In this document: positions 19,487 through 28,111 of the stretch, piece after piece | Layout: each line of letters starts with the position of its first letter | Position numbering within the stretch: position 1 is the first letter of the stretch | Assembly (NCBI RefSeq): GCF_900112395.1 | Contig: NZ_FOLN01000001.1 | Coordinates: 1-64,000, forward strand | Direction: 5' to 3' | DNA from: Algibacter lectus | GTDB taxonomy: Bacteria > Bacteroidota > Bacteroidia > Flavobacteriales > Flavobacteriaceae | DNA length: 64,000 bases | Position numbers and translations under genes: made by a program | The notes under the pieces: model-generated | Database searches by the model: none | What the model saw: the letters and a program-made list of their open reading frames with translations, nothing else | What the model was told of the DNA's origin: nothing

Positions 19487-20731
19487 TTAGTTTTTAATTA
19501 GTATTTTCTTTGTTTTTATAGAGTTTCCAAAATTTATTTTAGCCACATAAAGTCCCGCTGCCAAATGGCTTACATCAAGCCTTGTTTTGTTGTTATCAAA
19601 TAAAATTTGCTTTCCATGAAGGTTATAGAGCGTTATAGACTTCACCTCTTCCAGTGCATTTATATTTATAAAATTTGTAGCTGGGTTTGGGTAAATCGAT
19701 ATACCAGACTCCTTTTCAATAGGTTCCGTATTGCTTAGTGTAATATCAAAATCTTCAGCCATACTCCAGAACGAATCTATACGTACAAAACCTTTCCATG
19801 TTGCTGTATCTATATCCCAACTTTGGTAAATAAGCGAAGTTTCATTGTTATCGGTATCAAAAGTTCGTAATTGTCTACTCTTATTTTGCCAAGATTCACT
19901 TAAATTATGCCATTCCTGAATTATCAATTCTGTTTGATTACCAAGCGTGTACACATATACAAAACGGCTGTTATTCCTATACTCATCATTTATACGCAAT
20001 TGCACAACTTGATCTGTAAGTTGCTGCAGAGCATTATAACTAAATAAGGTTTGAAGGGTAGGGAAATTGTTAAACTCACCGTTTCGAGAATTAAACCCAA
20101 TTTCTTCTACTTTGTGTAATGCGCCAAAAGAGGTATAACTATACTTCATTTTTCGCACGTTTTGCCATACATTAACATCAGCAAAATAAGTTTGTTCTAT
20201 TTCTTCGCTTAACTCATTACTTAATGTATCATAATTATATAAATATCTCGTTGTAGGCAATAGAGCAGCACCAACATAAGCATTTTCAAAAGTTTTAGAA
20301 ATAAGCCTACCACTATCATAGGTTTTAACCTCTCTTTTAGTGTTGCCCCAAGTGCCGCCGACTAGAATAGCATATATGTATGACGTTTGGTTATCTAAAT
20401 CATCATAAGCATAACTTTCTCTCAATTTATCTATCCAAGCACCAGATTCCCAATTTTGTTGGATGTTTTCTATTAAATTATTAGCAGAATTGTATATTTT
20501 ATTTCGTTGGTAATAATTAACCCAACCACTCGCATTGCCAGTCAAGCGTAATAAATTTGTTTCTTTAATGCCTCCATTTTCATAAGTATAAAGCTCTCTA
20601 GTATCGTGCGACCAATCGTCGATATACCAAGAATAAACATGCGTAGAATCTAACCGAAACTCGGTTTGTGCATATAAATTAGAAATTCCTGCAAAGCATA
20701 TTGCAAATACTAAAGGGTAAAGTTTTTTCAT
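19487..20731 (-). CDS. T9SS-sorted secreted protein with YD-like repeats
   Basis: A 414-residue protein with a signal peptide (ending near ISNLYAQ, residue 22) and a type A T9SS sorting domain (about 345-414: GISIYPNPATNFINI, then GLYVAKINFGNSIKTKKILIKN). The middle consists of about eight loosely repeated 40-residue units with YTYENGG, ESYAYDDLDNQ, YLYNYDTLSNE, FSYNALQQL and RTFDTDNNET, reminiscent of YD/RHS-type strands but without the C-terminal core and toxin of RHS proteins. It is first in the operon and follows a 400-base regulatory gap. Function unknown. Confidence 0.8.
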   Translation of the reverse strand: MKKLYPLVFAICFAGISNLYAQTEFRLDSTHVYSWYIDDWSHDTRELYTYENGGIKETNLLRLTGNASGWVNYYQRNKIYNSANNLIENIQQNWESGAWIDKLRESYAYDDLDNQTSYIYAILVGGTWGNTKREVKTYDSGRLISKTFENAYVGAALLPTTRYLYNYDTLSNELSEEIEQTYFADVNVWQNVRKMKYSYTSFGALHKVEEIGFNSRNGEFNNFPTLQTLFSYNALQQLTDQVVQLRINDEYRNNSRFVYVYTLGNQTELIIQEWHNLSESWQNKSRQLRTFDTDNNETSLIYQSWDIDTATWKGFVRIDSFWSMAEDFDITLSNTEPIEKESGISIYPNPATNFININALEEVKSITLYNLHGKQILFDNNKTRLDVSHLAAGLYVAKINFGNSIKTKKILIKN

Positions 20732-21130
20732 GTCGTTATTTTTTAAAGCTGATTTTTTTAATAATCTTATTTTTGTAAACTATATTTAAGATGTATTTAC
20801 CATGCTCTAAATGCGTAACATTTAGATAAATTTTATGCTTCGGGAGAGATTCAATTTTACCGTTATAAGTTTTGTTTTTGTGTGCCACTTTCTATTCAGG
20901 TAAAAACTATTGCTAATAATTACCTCAAATATAAAACACTAACAATATGGTAGTTATAAAATATGTAACAATACATATAACATATGTAACAAGCTAGTAA
21001 CAGCTTGATTTAAGAAAGAAATTTCACATGTATTTAATTACAGTAGACACATTTAAGCCTACATGAATATTGAAAATATTATGGACAAATTTTTATAATT
21101 ATTAAAGAAAAGAAGTCTGCTATTAAATAT
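20732..21130 (-). promoter_or_regulatory. Upstream region of the five-gene secreted operon
   Basis: No gene is seen in these 399 bases. On the minus strand TATATTTG (complement of 20926-20933) matches the Bacteroidota -7 box, implying a leader of about 190 bases. Just upstream, TATGTAACA-type words occur at 20957-21000 in repeated, partly palindromic form, a possible binding region for the adjacent AraC-type regulator. Confidence 0.4.
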
Positions 21131-24100
21131 TTATGAGCTTTCATGCTTTTTGGCATACTCGGTTGGTGTGCACTTGTAAGTATCCTTAAAGCATTTTGCG
21201 AAATAAGAATGATCGTTAAAACCAACCGAATATCCAACTTGTGAAATATTAATATCGGAAGTTTTTAAAAGTTGAGCTGCTAATTTCAAACGTTGTGATC
21301 TAACAAATTCCGACGCCGATAAACCAGTAAGTGCTTTTATTTTTCGATGCAGTTGCATACGGCTCATACCGACAGCTTTACTAAAGTTTTCGACATTGAA
21401 AGAAGATTCTATAAGCTTTGTTTCTAGAACTTGCTGAACTTTATTTAAAAATTGTTCTTCTAAATTAGTAATAGCAATATCTTTAGGTGTTAATACAATT
21501 TCCTGACTGTAGCGACTTTGAAGCTTGTGCCTAATAGCAATAAGATTAGATACTTTTGCTTTTAAAATTTTAGAACTAAAGGGTTTAGTTAAATAATCGT
21601 CAGCACCAATTTCTATGCCTTCTAATTCGTTTTTATCACCAGCTTTAGCCGTAAGTAAAATAATAGGAATATGACTTGTAAGCTCGTTATTTTTTAGCGT
21701 TTTGGTTAGAAAAACACCATCTTTTACAGGCATCATAATATCCGAAATTATAATATCTGGAACGCGTTCTATAGCTAAATCTATTCCTATTTGCCCGTTT
21801 GAGGCTGTTAGAATATTATAATCGCTTTCAAAGTTTTGTTTCAATAAACTTCTTACGTCATTATTATCTTCAACAATTAAAAGGATAGGTTTATGGCTTG
21901 CTTCAAATTCATCGTCAGTAACTTCAGATTCTTCCATAAGAGGTACTTTGTAACTCGATGTAATATTAGCTGTAGCATTTATAAATTCTTCATCTTTAAA
22001 ACTGTTTTCATCTATAGGTAGCGAAACCGAAAAGCAAACCCATTCCTTAGATTCACTATCGACATTAATAGTACCTTTGTGAAGCTCCACCAATTCTTTT
22101 ACTAAAGCTAAACCGATACCAGTGCCTTCATTTTGTGCATCGGTTTGATAAAAACGCATAAATATGTTTTCTAATTCGCTTTTTGTAAAGCCAACTCCCG
22201 TATTTTTTACCCTTAATAATAATGTATTATTTTCTATAACTGAATTAAAACTTATATCACCATCTTTTGGCGTATATTTCATGGCATTGGAAAGTAAATT
22301 AACTACAATTTTTTCTAAAGCATCTTTATCGAACCAAGATTCTTCTTTACGCTTTTCAATATTTAGTTTATAGGAAATATTATGTTGTTCTGCTGAATAT
22401 TTAAACGATTCGGCTAAACCAGAAATAATATTTTGAATGTTTCCTTTTTGAATATGAAGTTTAAGTTGACCTGCATCTATTTTTGAAAGATCTAAAAGCT
22501 GATTTACCAATGATAATAATCTATCTGAATTACGCTTAGCAACAATAAATTGCTCTCTTTTGTTATCTGAAAGTGATGGATCCGCAATAGCCGCATCAAT
22601 AGGGTTTAATATTAAAGTAAGAGGCGTTCGAAACTCGTGAGATATATTCGCGAAGAAGTTTGATTTTGCGGTATCTAACTCTTTAAGTTTCTTATTTGTT
22701 TTTTGACGATTTCTAAATAAAAGAAAAAGAAATATTCCAGCAAGTGTTGTAAACCCTAACCCAGCTACTAATAAGTTACGTTGATTCTTTTTTTGCTGTT
22801 GGGCTAATTCGTTTTCCGCTTTTAAAGATTTTATTTCTTCATCTCTCTGTTCTGTTTGATATTTTCCTTCTATTTCCTTAATCGTTTCAGCAATTTGAAT
22901 TTGACTAAGCGAATCTTTTATCTTATATCCTATTTCATTGAAATTATTTGCTTTTTCATGTTCTCCCAATTGAATATAGATATCTGCCAAAACAAATGCC
23001 AAATCCTTTTTAATTATGCTATTATTAATACTTTTATTTAATTGAATTCCAACTTGAGACCATGATAAAGCTTTTTGTAAACTATTTTTTAATAATGACA
23101 GCTTTGCAAGTTCAAGGGCATTTGTTGCGGCTTGTAAATTAAATTTAAACTCCTTATAAAACTCAAAAGATTCTGTAAAATGCGTTTCTGCTTCTTCTAT
23201 CTTATTTTTCTTTAATTTAATAAGCCCCAATGTTGTACCTATTTCTGCGGCATTACTCAAATCTTTAATTTTAAAAAAGAATTTCTGAGACTGAGTCAAA
23301 ATGCTATCTGCTAAGTTTAATTTTTGTTGTTTAAAATAGAGTTTACCTAATTCTACATTATTTGTACTCATATAATATTCAGCAGCTGCCGCTGGGAGCT
23401 TTTCAAACTGATTGTTTGCTTTTACGTAATACGATTCGGCAAGATTAAAATCATCAAACCCTAAGTAAATATTTCCTAAATTTTGATATGCGGCAGCTAT
23501 TACATCTGGTCTTAAAGATTTTTTAATGTGCATAGAATCTACCTTTAAAAAGTACATTTGGGCTTTTTTTATAAAATCTTGTTGCTTATAAATAGTTCCC
23601 AAGGCTGTATATGTATCAGCTTTGGTCATATAAGAAAGTTCGTCTTCGTTATTAATGTTTAATAAAGCTTTATCGCAAGCAAATTCTGCATCTTTAAATT
23701 TGCTTAGGAGGTACAAATTTCTGCATAAACCATTGTAAGCTATTGCCGCCCCAATGTTATACTTTTCATTTTCTGATCTTCTTGCTGAGCTTTGAAAATA
23801 ATACAAAGCTGAATCCGTTTGTTGAGTCCGTCTAAAATATTGAGCATATAAATACTCAGTATCGGCAATCCCTTTTTGATAGTTACTTTTTTGAGCTACT
23901 TTAAAGCTTTTTTTTATATAATAAAGCGCACTGTCGGGCTTTGGGTTTATGTACTGAATTACCTTTGTCTTGTATTTTGCAATTACAGCAGAATCGATTT
24001 TTTTATCATTTTGTCCCCAAGAACAAAAACAGACCAAAAATAAAAATGGAAAGGATGCGAATTTCATAAGAATAATTAATAGCTTATTAAATATACGCAA
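21131..24100 (-). CDS. Hybrid two-component sensor/regulator with TPR input (HTCS-like)
   Basis: A 989-residue one-protein signalling system. Signal peptide, then about 400 residues of periplasmic TPR-like helical repeats (ADTEYLYAQYFRRTQQ, AAYQNLGNIYLGFDDF), one membrane helix (LLVAGLGFTTLAGIFLFLLF, about 444-463), a kinase core with phospho-His488 in ANISHEFRTPL, N-box VNLLSNAMKYTP and G-box GTGIGLALVKEL, a receiver with Asp787 in IIISDIMMPVKDG, and a C-terminal AraC-type DNA-binding domain. It lies directly upstream of, and in line with, the five secreted-protein genes, which are its likely targets. TPR input differs from the propeller input of sugar-sensing HTCSs. Confidence 0.92.
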   Translation of the reverse strand: MRIFNKLLIILMKFASFPFLFLVCFCSWGQNDKKIDSAVIAKYKTKVIQYINPKPDSALYYIKKSFKVAQKSNYQKGIADTEYLYAQYFRRTQQTDSALYYFQSSARRSENEKYNIGAAIAYNGLCRNLYLLSKFKDAEFACDKALLNINNEDELSYMTKADTYTALGTIYKQQDFIKKAQMYFLKVDSMHIKKSLRPDVIAAAYQNLGNIYLGFDDFNLAESYYVKANNQFEKLPAAAAEYYMSTNNVELGKLYFKQQKLNLADSILTQSQKFFFKIKDLSNAAEIGTTLGLIKLKKNKIEEAETHFTESFEFYKEFKFNLQAATNALELAKLSLLKNSLQKALSWSQVGIQLNKSINNSIIKKDLAFVLADIYIQLGEHEKANNFNEIGYKIKDSLSQIQIAETIKEIEGKYQTEQRDEEIKSLKAENELAQQQKKNQRNLLVAGLGFTTLAGIFLFLLFRNRQKTNKKLKELDTAKSNFFANISHEFRTPLTLILNPIDAAIADPSLSDNKREQFIVAKRNSDRLLSLVNQLLDLSKIDAGQLKLHIQKGNIQNIISGLAESFKYSAEQHNISYKLNIEKRKEESWFDKDALEKIVVNLLSNAMKYTPKDGDISFNSVIENNTLLLRVKNTGVGFTKSELENIFMRFYQTDAQNEGTGIGLALVKELVELHKGTINVDSESKEWVCFSVSLPIDENSFKDEEFINATANITSSYKVPLMEESEVTDDEFEASHKPILLIVEDNNDVRSLLKQNFESDYNILTASNGQIGIDLAIERVPDIIISDIMMPVKDGVFLTKTLKNNELTSHIPIILLTAKAGDKNELEGIEIGADDYLTKPFSSKILKAKVSNLIAIRHKLQSRYSQEIVLTPKDIAITNLEEQFLNKVQQVLETKLIESSFNVENFSKAVGMSRMQLHRKIKALTGLSASEFVRSQRLKLAAQLLKTSDINISQVGYSVGFNDHSYFAKCFKDTYKCTPTEYAKKHESS

Positions 24101-24141
24101 TTATATAAAAAACAGATGGTTGCAGTTAAAATGTTTATATC

Positions 24142-24176
24142 AAAAAGGCTTTAAATTTAAAATTTAAAGCCTTTTT
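24142..24176. terminator. 35-bp palindromic terminator, copy 2
   Basis: Identical over 35 bases to the palindrome at 16144-16178. It lies between the promoter region of the hybrid sensor and the end of the aminotransferase gene, where it can end aminotransferase transcription. Flanking sequence outside the palindrome differs between the two copies. Confidence 0.8.
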
Positions 24177-24209
24177 GATGTTTGTATTATTATATATTCT
24201 ATTTATAGC

Positions 24210-25403
24210 CTATAATACACTTTTAATGAGTTCTGCCATCTTATTGGCGCGTTGTTTAACTTCTTCCTCTGTCCATGAAAGTTTAATTAGACATGATATG
24301 TTTCTTGAAATATAATGATCAGATTTTTCGAATGTTCTTGTTTGAAGATATTCTAATCCTTCTTTTACTTCTTTAGAGATAGGAAACAACGATTTTAAAT
24401 TCTTTAGATGATCCCATTTACGAATGTAATGCCAGTTGTTATCAAAATAATTCCAACACGCATCTACTCCTCCATTTTTAAAGGCTTCTATTACTTTTCT
24501 AGAAGTTTCTAAATCGGGTAAAAAGAAGTTTAAAAATGCGCAACTTTCTACACCACCTTCTGGAACGGTGCGGAAAACAACTTCTGGAATGGTGGATAAA
24601 GCTTCACGTATAATATTAAAATTACGTCTTTGTATATCTAAAAATTCTGGTAAACGTTTTACTTGAGCTAAACCTACAGCAGCATGTAATTCTGAAATTC
24701 TAAAATTGTATCCTAAAAACGGGTGTGTTTCAGCACCACGATCGCTACCAACATGATCGTGACCATGATCACTATAATGATCGGCATTGGTATAATATTT
24801 CTCGTTATTGGTGATTACGGCTCCACCTTCTCCACAGGTTATGGTTTTTACAAAATCGAACGAAAAACATCCAAGATCTCCAACGCTACCTAATGGCTGT
24901 CCGTTAAAAGTTCCGCCAATCGCTTGGCAAGCATCTTCTACTAAAAGTAAGTTATGCTTTTCTGCAATTGCTTTAAGTGCATCCATATTTGCCATACTAC
25001 CACACATTTGCACCACCATAATGGCTTTTGTTTTTGGTGTAATGGCTGCTTCTACAGCTTCTGGGTTTAAACCTAAAGTATCATCGATATCTGCTAAAAC
25101 AGGAATAGCACCTAACATCATTATAGCTTCAAAACTAGCTACAAAGGTAAAGGTTGGCATAATAACCTCATCTCCTGCTCCAACACCTGCTGATCCTAAA
25201 GCGACAGATACAGCTGCTGTACCGCTTGATACAAGTTGTACGTGTTTAGATTGAAAGGTGTTTTGTAGTTCACTTTCTAAGGCTTTAGCTTTCCAATGTC
25301 CTTTACGCATACCATCGAAACCATAGCGCATTAAAACGCCATTGTCTAAAACATCGTTTACTTCTTGTTTTTCTAATTCTCCAAATAATTCGAATCCTGG
25401 CAT
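24210..25403 (-). CDS. kdnA: DegT/DnrJ-type aminotransferase, likely 8-amino-Kdo transaminase (KdnA)
   Basis: A 397-residue PLP-dependent aminotransferase. The Schiff-base lysine is Lys186 in FSFDFVKTITCGEGG, and the PLP-binding Asp157 is in LLVEDACQAIGG. The N-terminus MPGFELFGELEKQEV and the segment DHGHDHVGSDRGAE match what I recall of Shewanella KdnA, which places an amino group at C8 of Kdo for lipopolysaccharide. The partner oxidase KdnB is not in this window, so the precise role rests on sequence recall. It is cytoplasmic and apparently monocistronic, with the palindromic terminator immediately downstream. Confidence 0.75.
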   Translation of the reverse strand: MPGFELFGELEKQEVNDVLDNGVLMRYGFDGMRKGHWKAKALESELQNTFQSKHVQLVSSGTAAVSVALGSAGVGAGDEVIMPTFTFVASFEAIMMLGAIPVLADIDDTLGLNPEAVEAAITPKTKAIMVVQMCGSMANMDALKAIAEKHNLLLVEDACQAIGGTFNGQPLGSVGDLGCFSFDFVKTITCGEGGAVITNNEKYYTNADHYSDHGHDHVGSDRGAETHPFLGYNFRISELHAAVGLAQVKRLPEFLDIQRRNFNIIREALSTIPEVVFRTVPEGGVESCAFLNFFLPDLETSRKVIEAFKNGGVDACWNYFDNNWHYIRKWDHLKNLKSLFPISKEVKEGLEYLQTRTFEKSDHYISRNISCLIKLSWTEEEVKQRANKMAELIKSVL

Positions 25404-25448
25404 ATTATTATTGTTTTATCTTTTTATTCTATGTTGGACGGTTACTTC

Positions 25449-25545
25449 TGCGTTAGGGATTGAACGGCTTGTTTGAAATCCTTTTTGTTTTCCTTAAAAA
25501 ACAAAAAGATTGAGTAGTGAAAGCCCGACCCTTGTGGTAACGCCC
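25449..25545. ncRNA. Interspersed structured RNA-like element (Flavo-1-like candidate)
   Basis: A 97-base element with four nested stems: GCGTTA (25450-25455) with TAACGC (25538-25543), GGG with CCC just inside, GGCTT with AAGCC, and an inner CTTTTTGTTTT/AAAACAAAAAG hairpin. From memory, near-identical sequences are scattered through Flavobacteriia genomes between genes; on the minus strand it reads GGGCGTTACCACAAGGGTCG. It may correspond to the Rfam Flavo-1 motif, which I cannot verify here. It lies between two minus-strand genes. Confidence 0.6.
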
Positions 25546-25552
25546 AAAGATA

Positions 25553-26182
25553 TTAAATTTCTATAACGGTTTGGTTAATTGGTTTTCTAACTTTTTTTAG
25601 GGTTGAAAACATATCGTCGTCGGCGCGATATCCTACAGGTAGGATTAATACGGATTTTAATCCTTTTTCCCCGAGTTTTAATATTTGATCATATTGTTCA
25701 GGTATAAAACCTTCCATTGGGCAAGCATCTATGTTTTCGATTGCGCAAACCGTCATGAGGTTACCAAGGGCAATGTAGGCTTGGTTTTTAGACCAGCTTT
25801 GGCGTTGCTCTACGGTTTTTTTCTGCATCATAACTTGGAGTTGCTCGCGGTATGGGTTTAGGATACTCTCTGGTGTGTTACGTATGGTTTTTATGTTGTT
25901 GTAATAGTCGATAACATCGCTATCTTCTATATTTTCTTGAATGCATATTATTAGTAAATGCGATGCGTTTACCACTTGGGGTTGGTTGTAGGAATGCGGT
26001 AATAGGGTTTCGCGAAGTGTTTTGTTTTTTACAATAACTAAATTTAAGGTTTGTAAACCAAAAGAAGTTGCGGTTAAGTTAAAGGCCTCTTTTAGCGTAT
26101 TTAACTTTGCTGGTGTTAGTATTTTGCTAGCGTCGAACTTTTTGGTTGCATAACGCCATTGCAACTGTTTTATAATATCCAT
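25553..26182 (-). CDS. NAD(P)H-dependent nitroreductase family oxidoreductase
   Basis: A 209-residue FMN-dependent nitroreductase-fold enzyme, similar to NfsB/YdgI types. The N-terminal motif QLQWRYATKKFD (residues 6-17) binds FMN phosphate, TATSFGLQTLNLVIV (37-51) and CPMEGFIPEQYD (about 154-165) are typical, and VLILPVGYRADDD closes the fold. The family reduces nitroaromatics, quinones or flavins; the natural substrate is not deducible. Cytoplasmic, single gene, with the structured element immediately downstream. Confidence 0.88.
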   Translation of the reverse strand: MDIIKQLQWRYATKKFDASKILTPAKLNTLKEAFNLTATSFGLQTLNLVIVKNKTLRETLLPHSYNQPQVVNASHLLIICIQENIEDSDVIDYYNNIKTIRNTPESILNPYREQLQVMMQKKTVEQRQSWSKNQAYIALGNLMTVCAIENIDACPMEGFIPEQYDQILKLGEKGLKSVLILPVGYRADDDMFSTLKKVRKPINQTVIEI

Positions 26183-26367
26183 TTAGTTTTACTTAATTGT
26201 TCTACAAAAGTAAGGTTTTATAAGTTTGTTTTTTTTGAATTACTTAGGAAATGTTAGCATTATGGGTTTTGTTGATTTTTACTCAAAATTTATTTTTATT
26301 GTTTTAGTCTAAAAATGAATAGGTTATAAAATAGTTTTAAAAATAATTGAAAAAAACTTTATTTTTA

Positions 26368-26399
26368 TTTGAATACATCGAAAAAGGCTCTTATATTTG
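26368..26399 (+). promoter_or_regulatory. Promoter of tRNA-Ser
   Basis: TTTG at 26368-26371 and TATATTTG at 26392-26399, separated by 20 bases, match the Bacteroidota -33/-7 promoter consensus. The tRNA begins 37 bases downstream. Confidence 0.75.
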
Positions 26400-26435
26400 C
26401 ACCCGCATTCAGGGAATAACCTGATGAGGCACTCA

Positions 26436-26520
26436 GGAGAATTGGCAGAGTGGTCGAATGCGGCAGTCTTGAAAACTGTTGAGGGTCACACCTCCGGGGG
26501 TTCGAATCCCTCATTCTCCG
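26436..26520 (+). tRNA. tRNA-Ser(UGA)
   Basis: An 85-base cloverleaf. The acceptor stem GGAGAAT (26436-26442) pairs with ATTCTCC (26513-26519) and the discriminator is G. The anticodon loop CTTGAAA has anticodon TGA at 26470-26472. A long variable arm (class II) follows, and the T-loop is GGTTCGAATCC. CCA is not encoded. The glycan-utilisation island begins just downstream of its 3' end. Confidence 0.95.
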
Positions 26521-26523
26521 CAA

Positions 26524-26556
26524 AAAACCTCGTAAGCTATATGTTTACGAGGTTTT
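26524..26556 (+). terminator. Terminator of tRNA-Ser
   Basis: A 12-bp stem, AAAACCTCGTAA (26524-26535) with TTACGAGGTTTT (26545-26556), followed by a T-rich tract immediately after the tRNA. Confidence 0.85.
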
Positions 26557-26633
26557 ATTTTTTTATAGTGAAATATTAGGTACCGTTAAGCTATTATTTA
26601 ATACACTTCTATTTTAAAAAACAGCTATATAAA

Positions 26634-26667
26634 AAACCCTCTACTTTCATTACTTAGTAGAGGGTTT
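26634..26667 (-). terminator. Terminator of the GntR-SDR-FucU unit
   Basis: A 12-bp perfect stem, AAACCCTCTACT (26634-26645) with AGTAGAGGGTTT (26656-26667). On the minus strand it is followed by a T-run (complement of 26631-26636), 29 bases after the FucU gene ends. Confidence 0.85.
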
Positions 26668-26695
26668 CTATTTTTTATTATTGATTTTTAGACTT

Positions 26696-27130
26696 TTAAA
26701 AATTACTTTCTTCCGCCATTTTTACTACACCCACCGTTAATATTAAATTTGCGAAGCGGCGTTGTTCACCTGTTTGAATAATTAATGTGGTATTGGGATC
26801 TCTAATTTTATCATAGAAGGTCCAACGTTCCATTTCATACCAAGTAACTTCCCCCAATAATTTTTTATAAGCATCGTGTATCTCGGCATTTGCTTCAACA
26901 GGCTTTTCCATAACGATTGCTCCTTGAACTGGGCAAACTTCTAGTATGCCTTCAAGTACTGTAATAGCATCTAACAAGCCTGGTTTAAAGTTTAAATGTA
27001 CGGTGGTTGAGTTAGGTCCCGTCATGGCGCCAACGGGTAAATTACCATCTGCAATTACTACTTGTGCAAAATGGCCCGAACGTGCCAACACTTCCATAAT
27101 TGTTGGGTGTATAACTGGCGTTTTTAACAT
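26696..27130 (-). CDS. fucU: FucU/RbsD-family sugar mutarotase
   Basis: A 144-residue cytoplasmic protein of the RbsD/FucU family, which interconverts anomers or ring forms of free sugars. The signature SGHFAQVVIADGNLPVG (residues 18-34) holds the catalytic His20 and Asp28, and the C-terminal FANLILTVGVVK is typical. Known members act on L-fucose, rhamnose or ribose; the substrate here is not decided. It is the last gene of the GntR-SDR-FucU unit and so belongs to the operator-defined regulon. Its presence argues that a reducing sugar, not only a lyase-derived keto-acid, is handled. Confidence 0.85.
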   Translation of the reverse strand: MLKTPVIHPTIMEVLARSGHFAQVVIADGNLPVGAMTGPNSTTVHLNFKPGLLDAITVLEGILEVCPVQGAIVMEKPVEANAEIHDAYKKLLGEVTWYEMERWTFYDKIRDPNTTLIIQTGEQRRFANLILTVGVVKMAEESNF

Positions 27131-27197
27131 CGACTATATCTTACAACGATTAGTTATTAATACTTTTGGAATTCAATTTTTTCAATTTTAAAAAGAA

Positions 27198-27968
27198 CTA
27201 CATATTGTAAACACCCCCATTAATGTCTAATGTCGCTCCTGTTATAAAACCATCGTACTCCGATGCTAAATATAAAACAGCTCTAGCTACATCGGCTGTG
27301 TTTCCAGCACGACGAATTGGAATACCTGAAATTGTTTCATCAGCCGATTCTTTCGTTGTGTGCGTATTATGAAATGATGTTCCAAGGATAAGCCCTGGAG
27401 CAACAGCATTAACTCGAATTCCTAGTGGCCCCAGTTCTGTTGATAGCGCTCGTGTGAACGTTAGTATGGCGCCTTTACTAGTGGCGTAAACTAATGAACC
27501 AGGATGACCACCTTTACGTCCCGCAAGTGATGCCAAATTAACAATACTACTATTAAGGTTTTTTGCAAGATAAGGTGCTGCAGCTCGCGTTACAAACATC
27601 ATAGATGTCATGTTGATATCCATAACTTTGTGCCAAAATTCGGCCTCCATTTCATTCAGCATTTTACGTGCTACAAGTGAACCTGCGTTATTAATAAGAA
27701 TGTCTATTCCGCCTAATACTTCTATTGTTTTATCAACCAGTGAATTTGCATGAAATTCTTTTGTTAAATCGCCACTGATAGCAACGGCATTTTGGCCTTT
27801 ATTTTTAGCGTATTCCACTAATTCGTTTGCCGTATCTGCACTAGAAAAATAGTGAATAGCAACATGGGCTCCGTTATCAATAAAGTGCTTAGTGATAGAC
27901 TCTCCAATCCCTTGAGCTCCAGCAGTTATAAGTACATTTTTCCCGCTTAATTTGTCATTTTTTATCAT
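27198..27968 (-). CDS. Short-chain dehydrogenase/reductase (sugar-acid type)
   Basis: A 256-residue classical SDR. The cofactor motif is TAGAQGIGESI (about residues 16-26), followed by NNAGSLVA (about 91-98), catalytic Ser in NLASLAGRKGG and YATSK (Tyr/Lys). The nearest roles known for such genes in flavobacterial glycan loci are reductases of the unsaturated uronate product DEH, or gluconate-5-dehydrogenase/KduD-type enzymes. Given a gluconokinase fusion in the same regulon, reduction of a keto-sugar acid to gluconate is equally possible. Substrate is inference; enzyme class is sure. Confidence 0.88.
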   Translation of the reverse strand: MIKNDKLSGKNVLITAGAQGIGESITKHFIDNGAHVAIHYFSSADTANELVEYAKNKGQNAVAISGDLTKEFHANSLVDKTIEVLGGIDILINNAGSLVARKMLNEMEAEFWHKVMDINMTSMMFVTRAAAPYLAKNLNSSIVNLASLAGRKGGHPGSLVYATSKGAILTFTRALSTELGPLGIRVNAVAPGLILGTSFHNTHTTKESADETISGIPIRRAGNTADVARAVLYLASEYDGFITGATLDINGGVYNM

Positions 27969-28111
27969 ATTATTCTTATATTGATTGAGCTGATAATTTT
28001 AAAATTATCGCTTCATATATTTTCATTTTAATGTATTCAATACAAGTGCGGAAGTAGAAAAAATAAAGATTTAAATCACGAATATTTGTTCTTTATTTTG
28101 TTCTTACAGTG

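Noticed and set aside
26397-26579. Open frame of 60 codons covering the tRNA
   Set aside because: It overlaps tRNA-Ser(UGA) and its terminator completely; the frame arises by chance.
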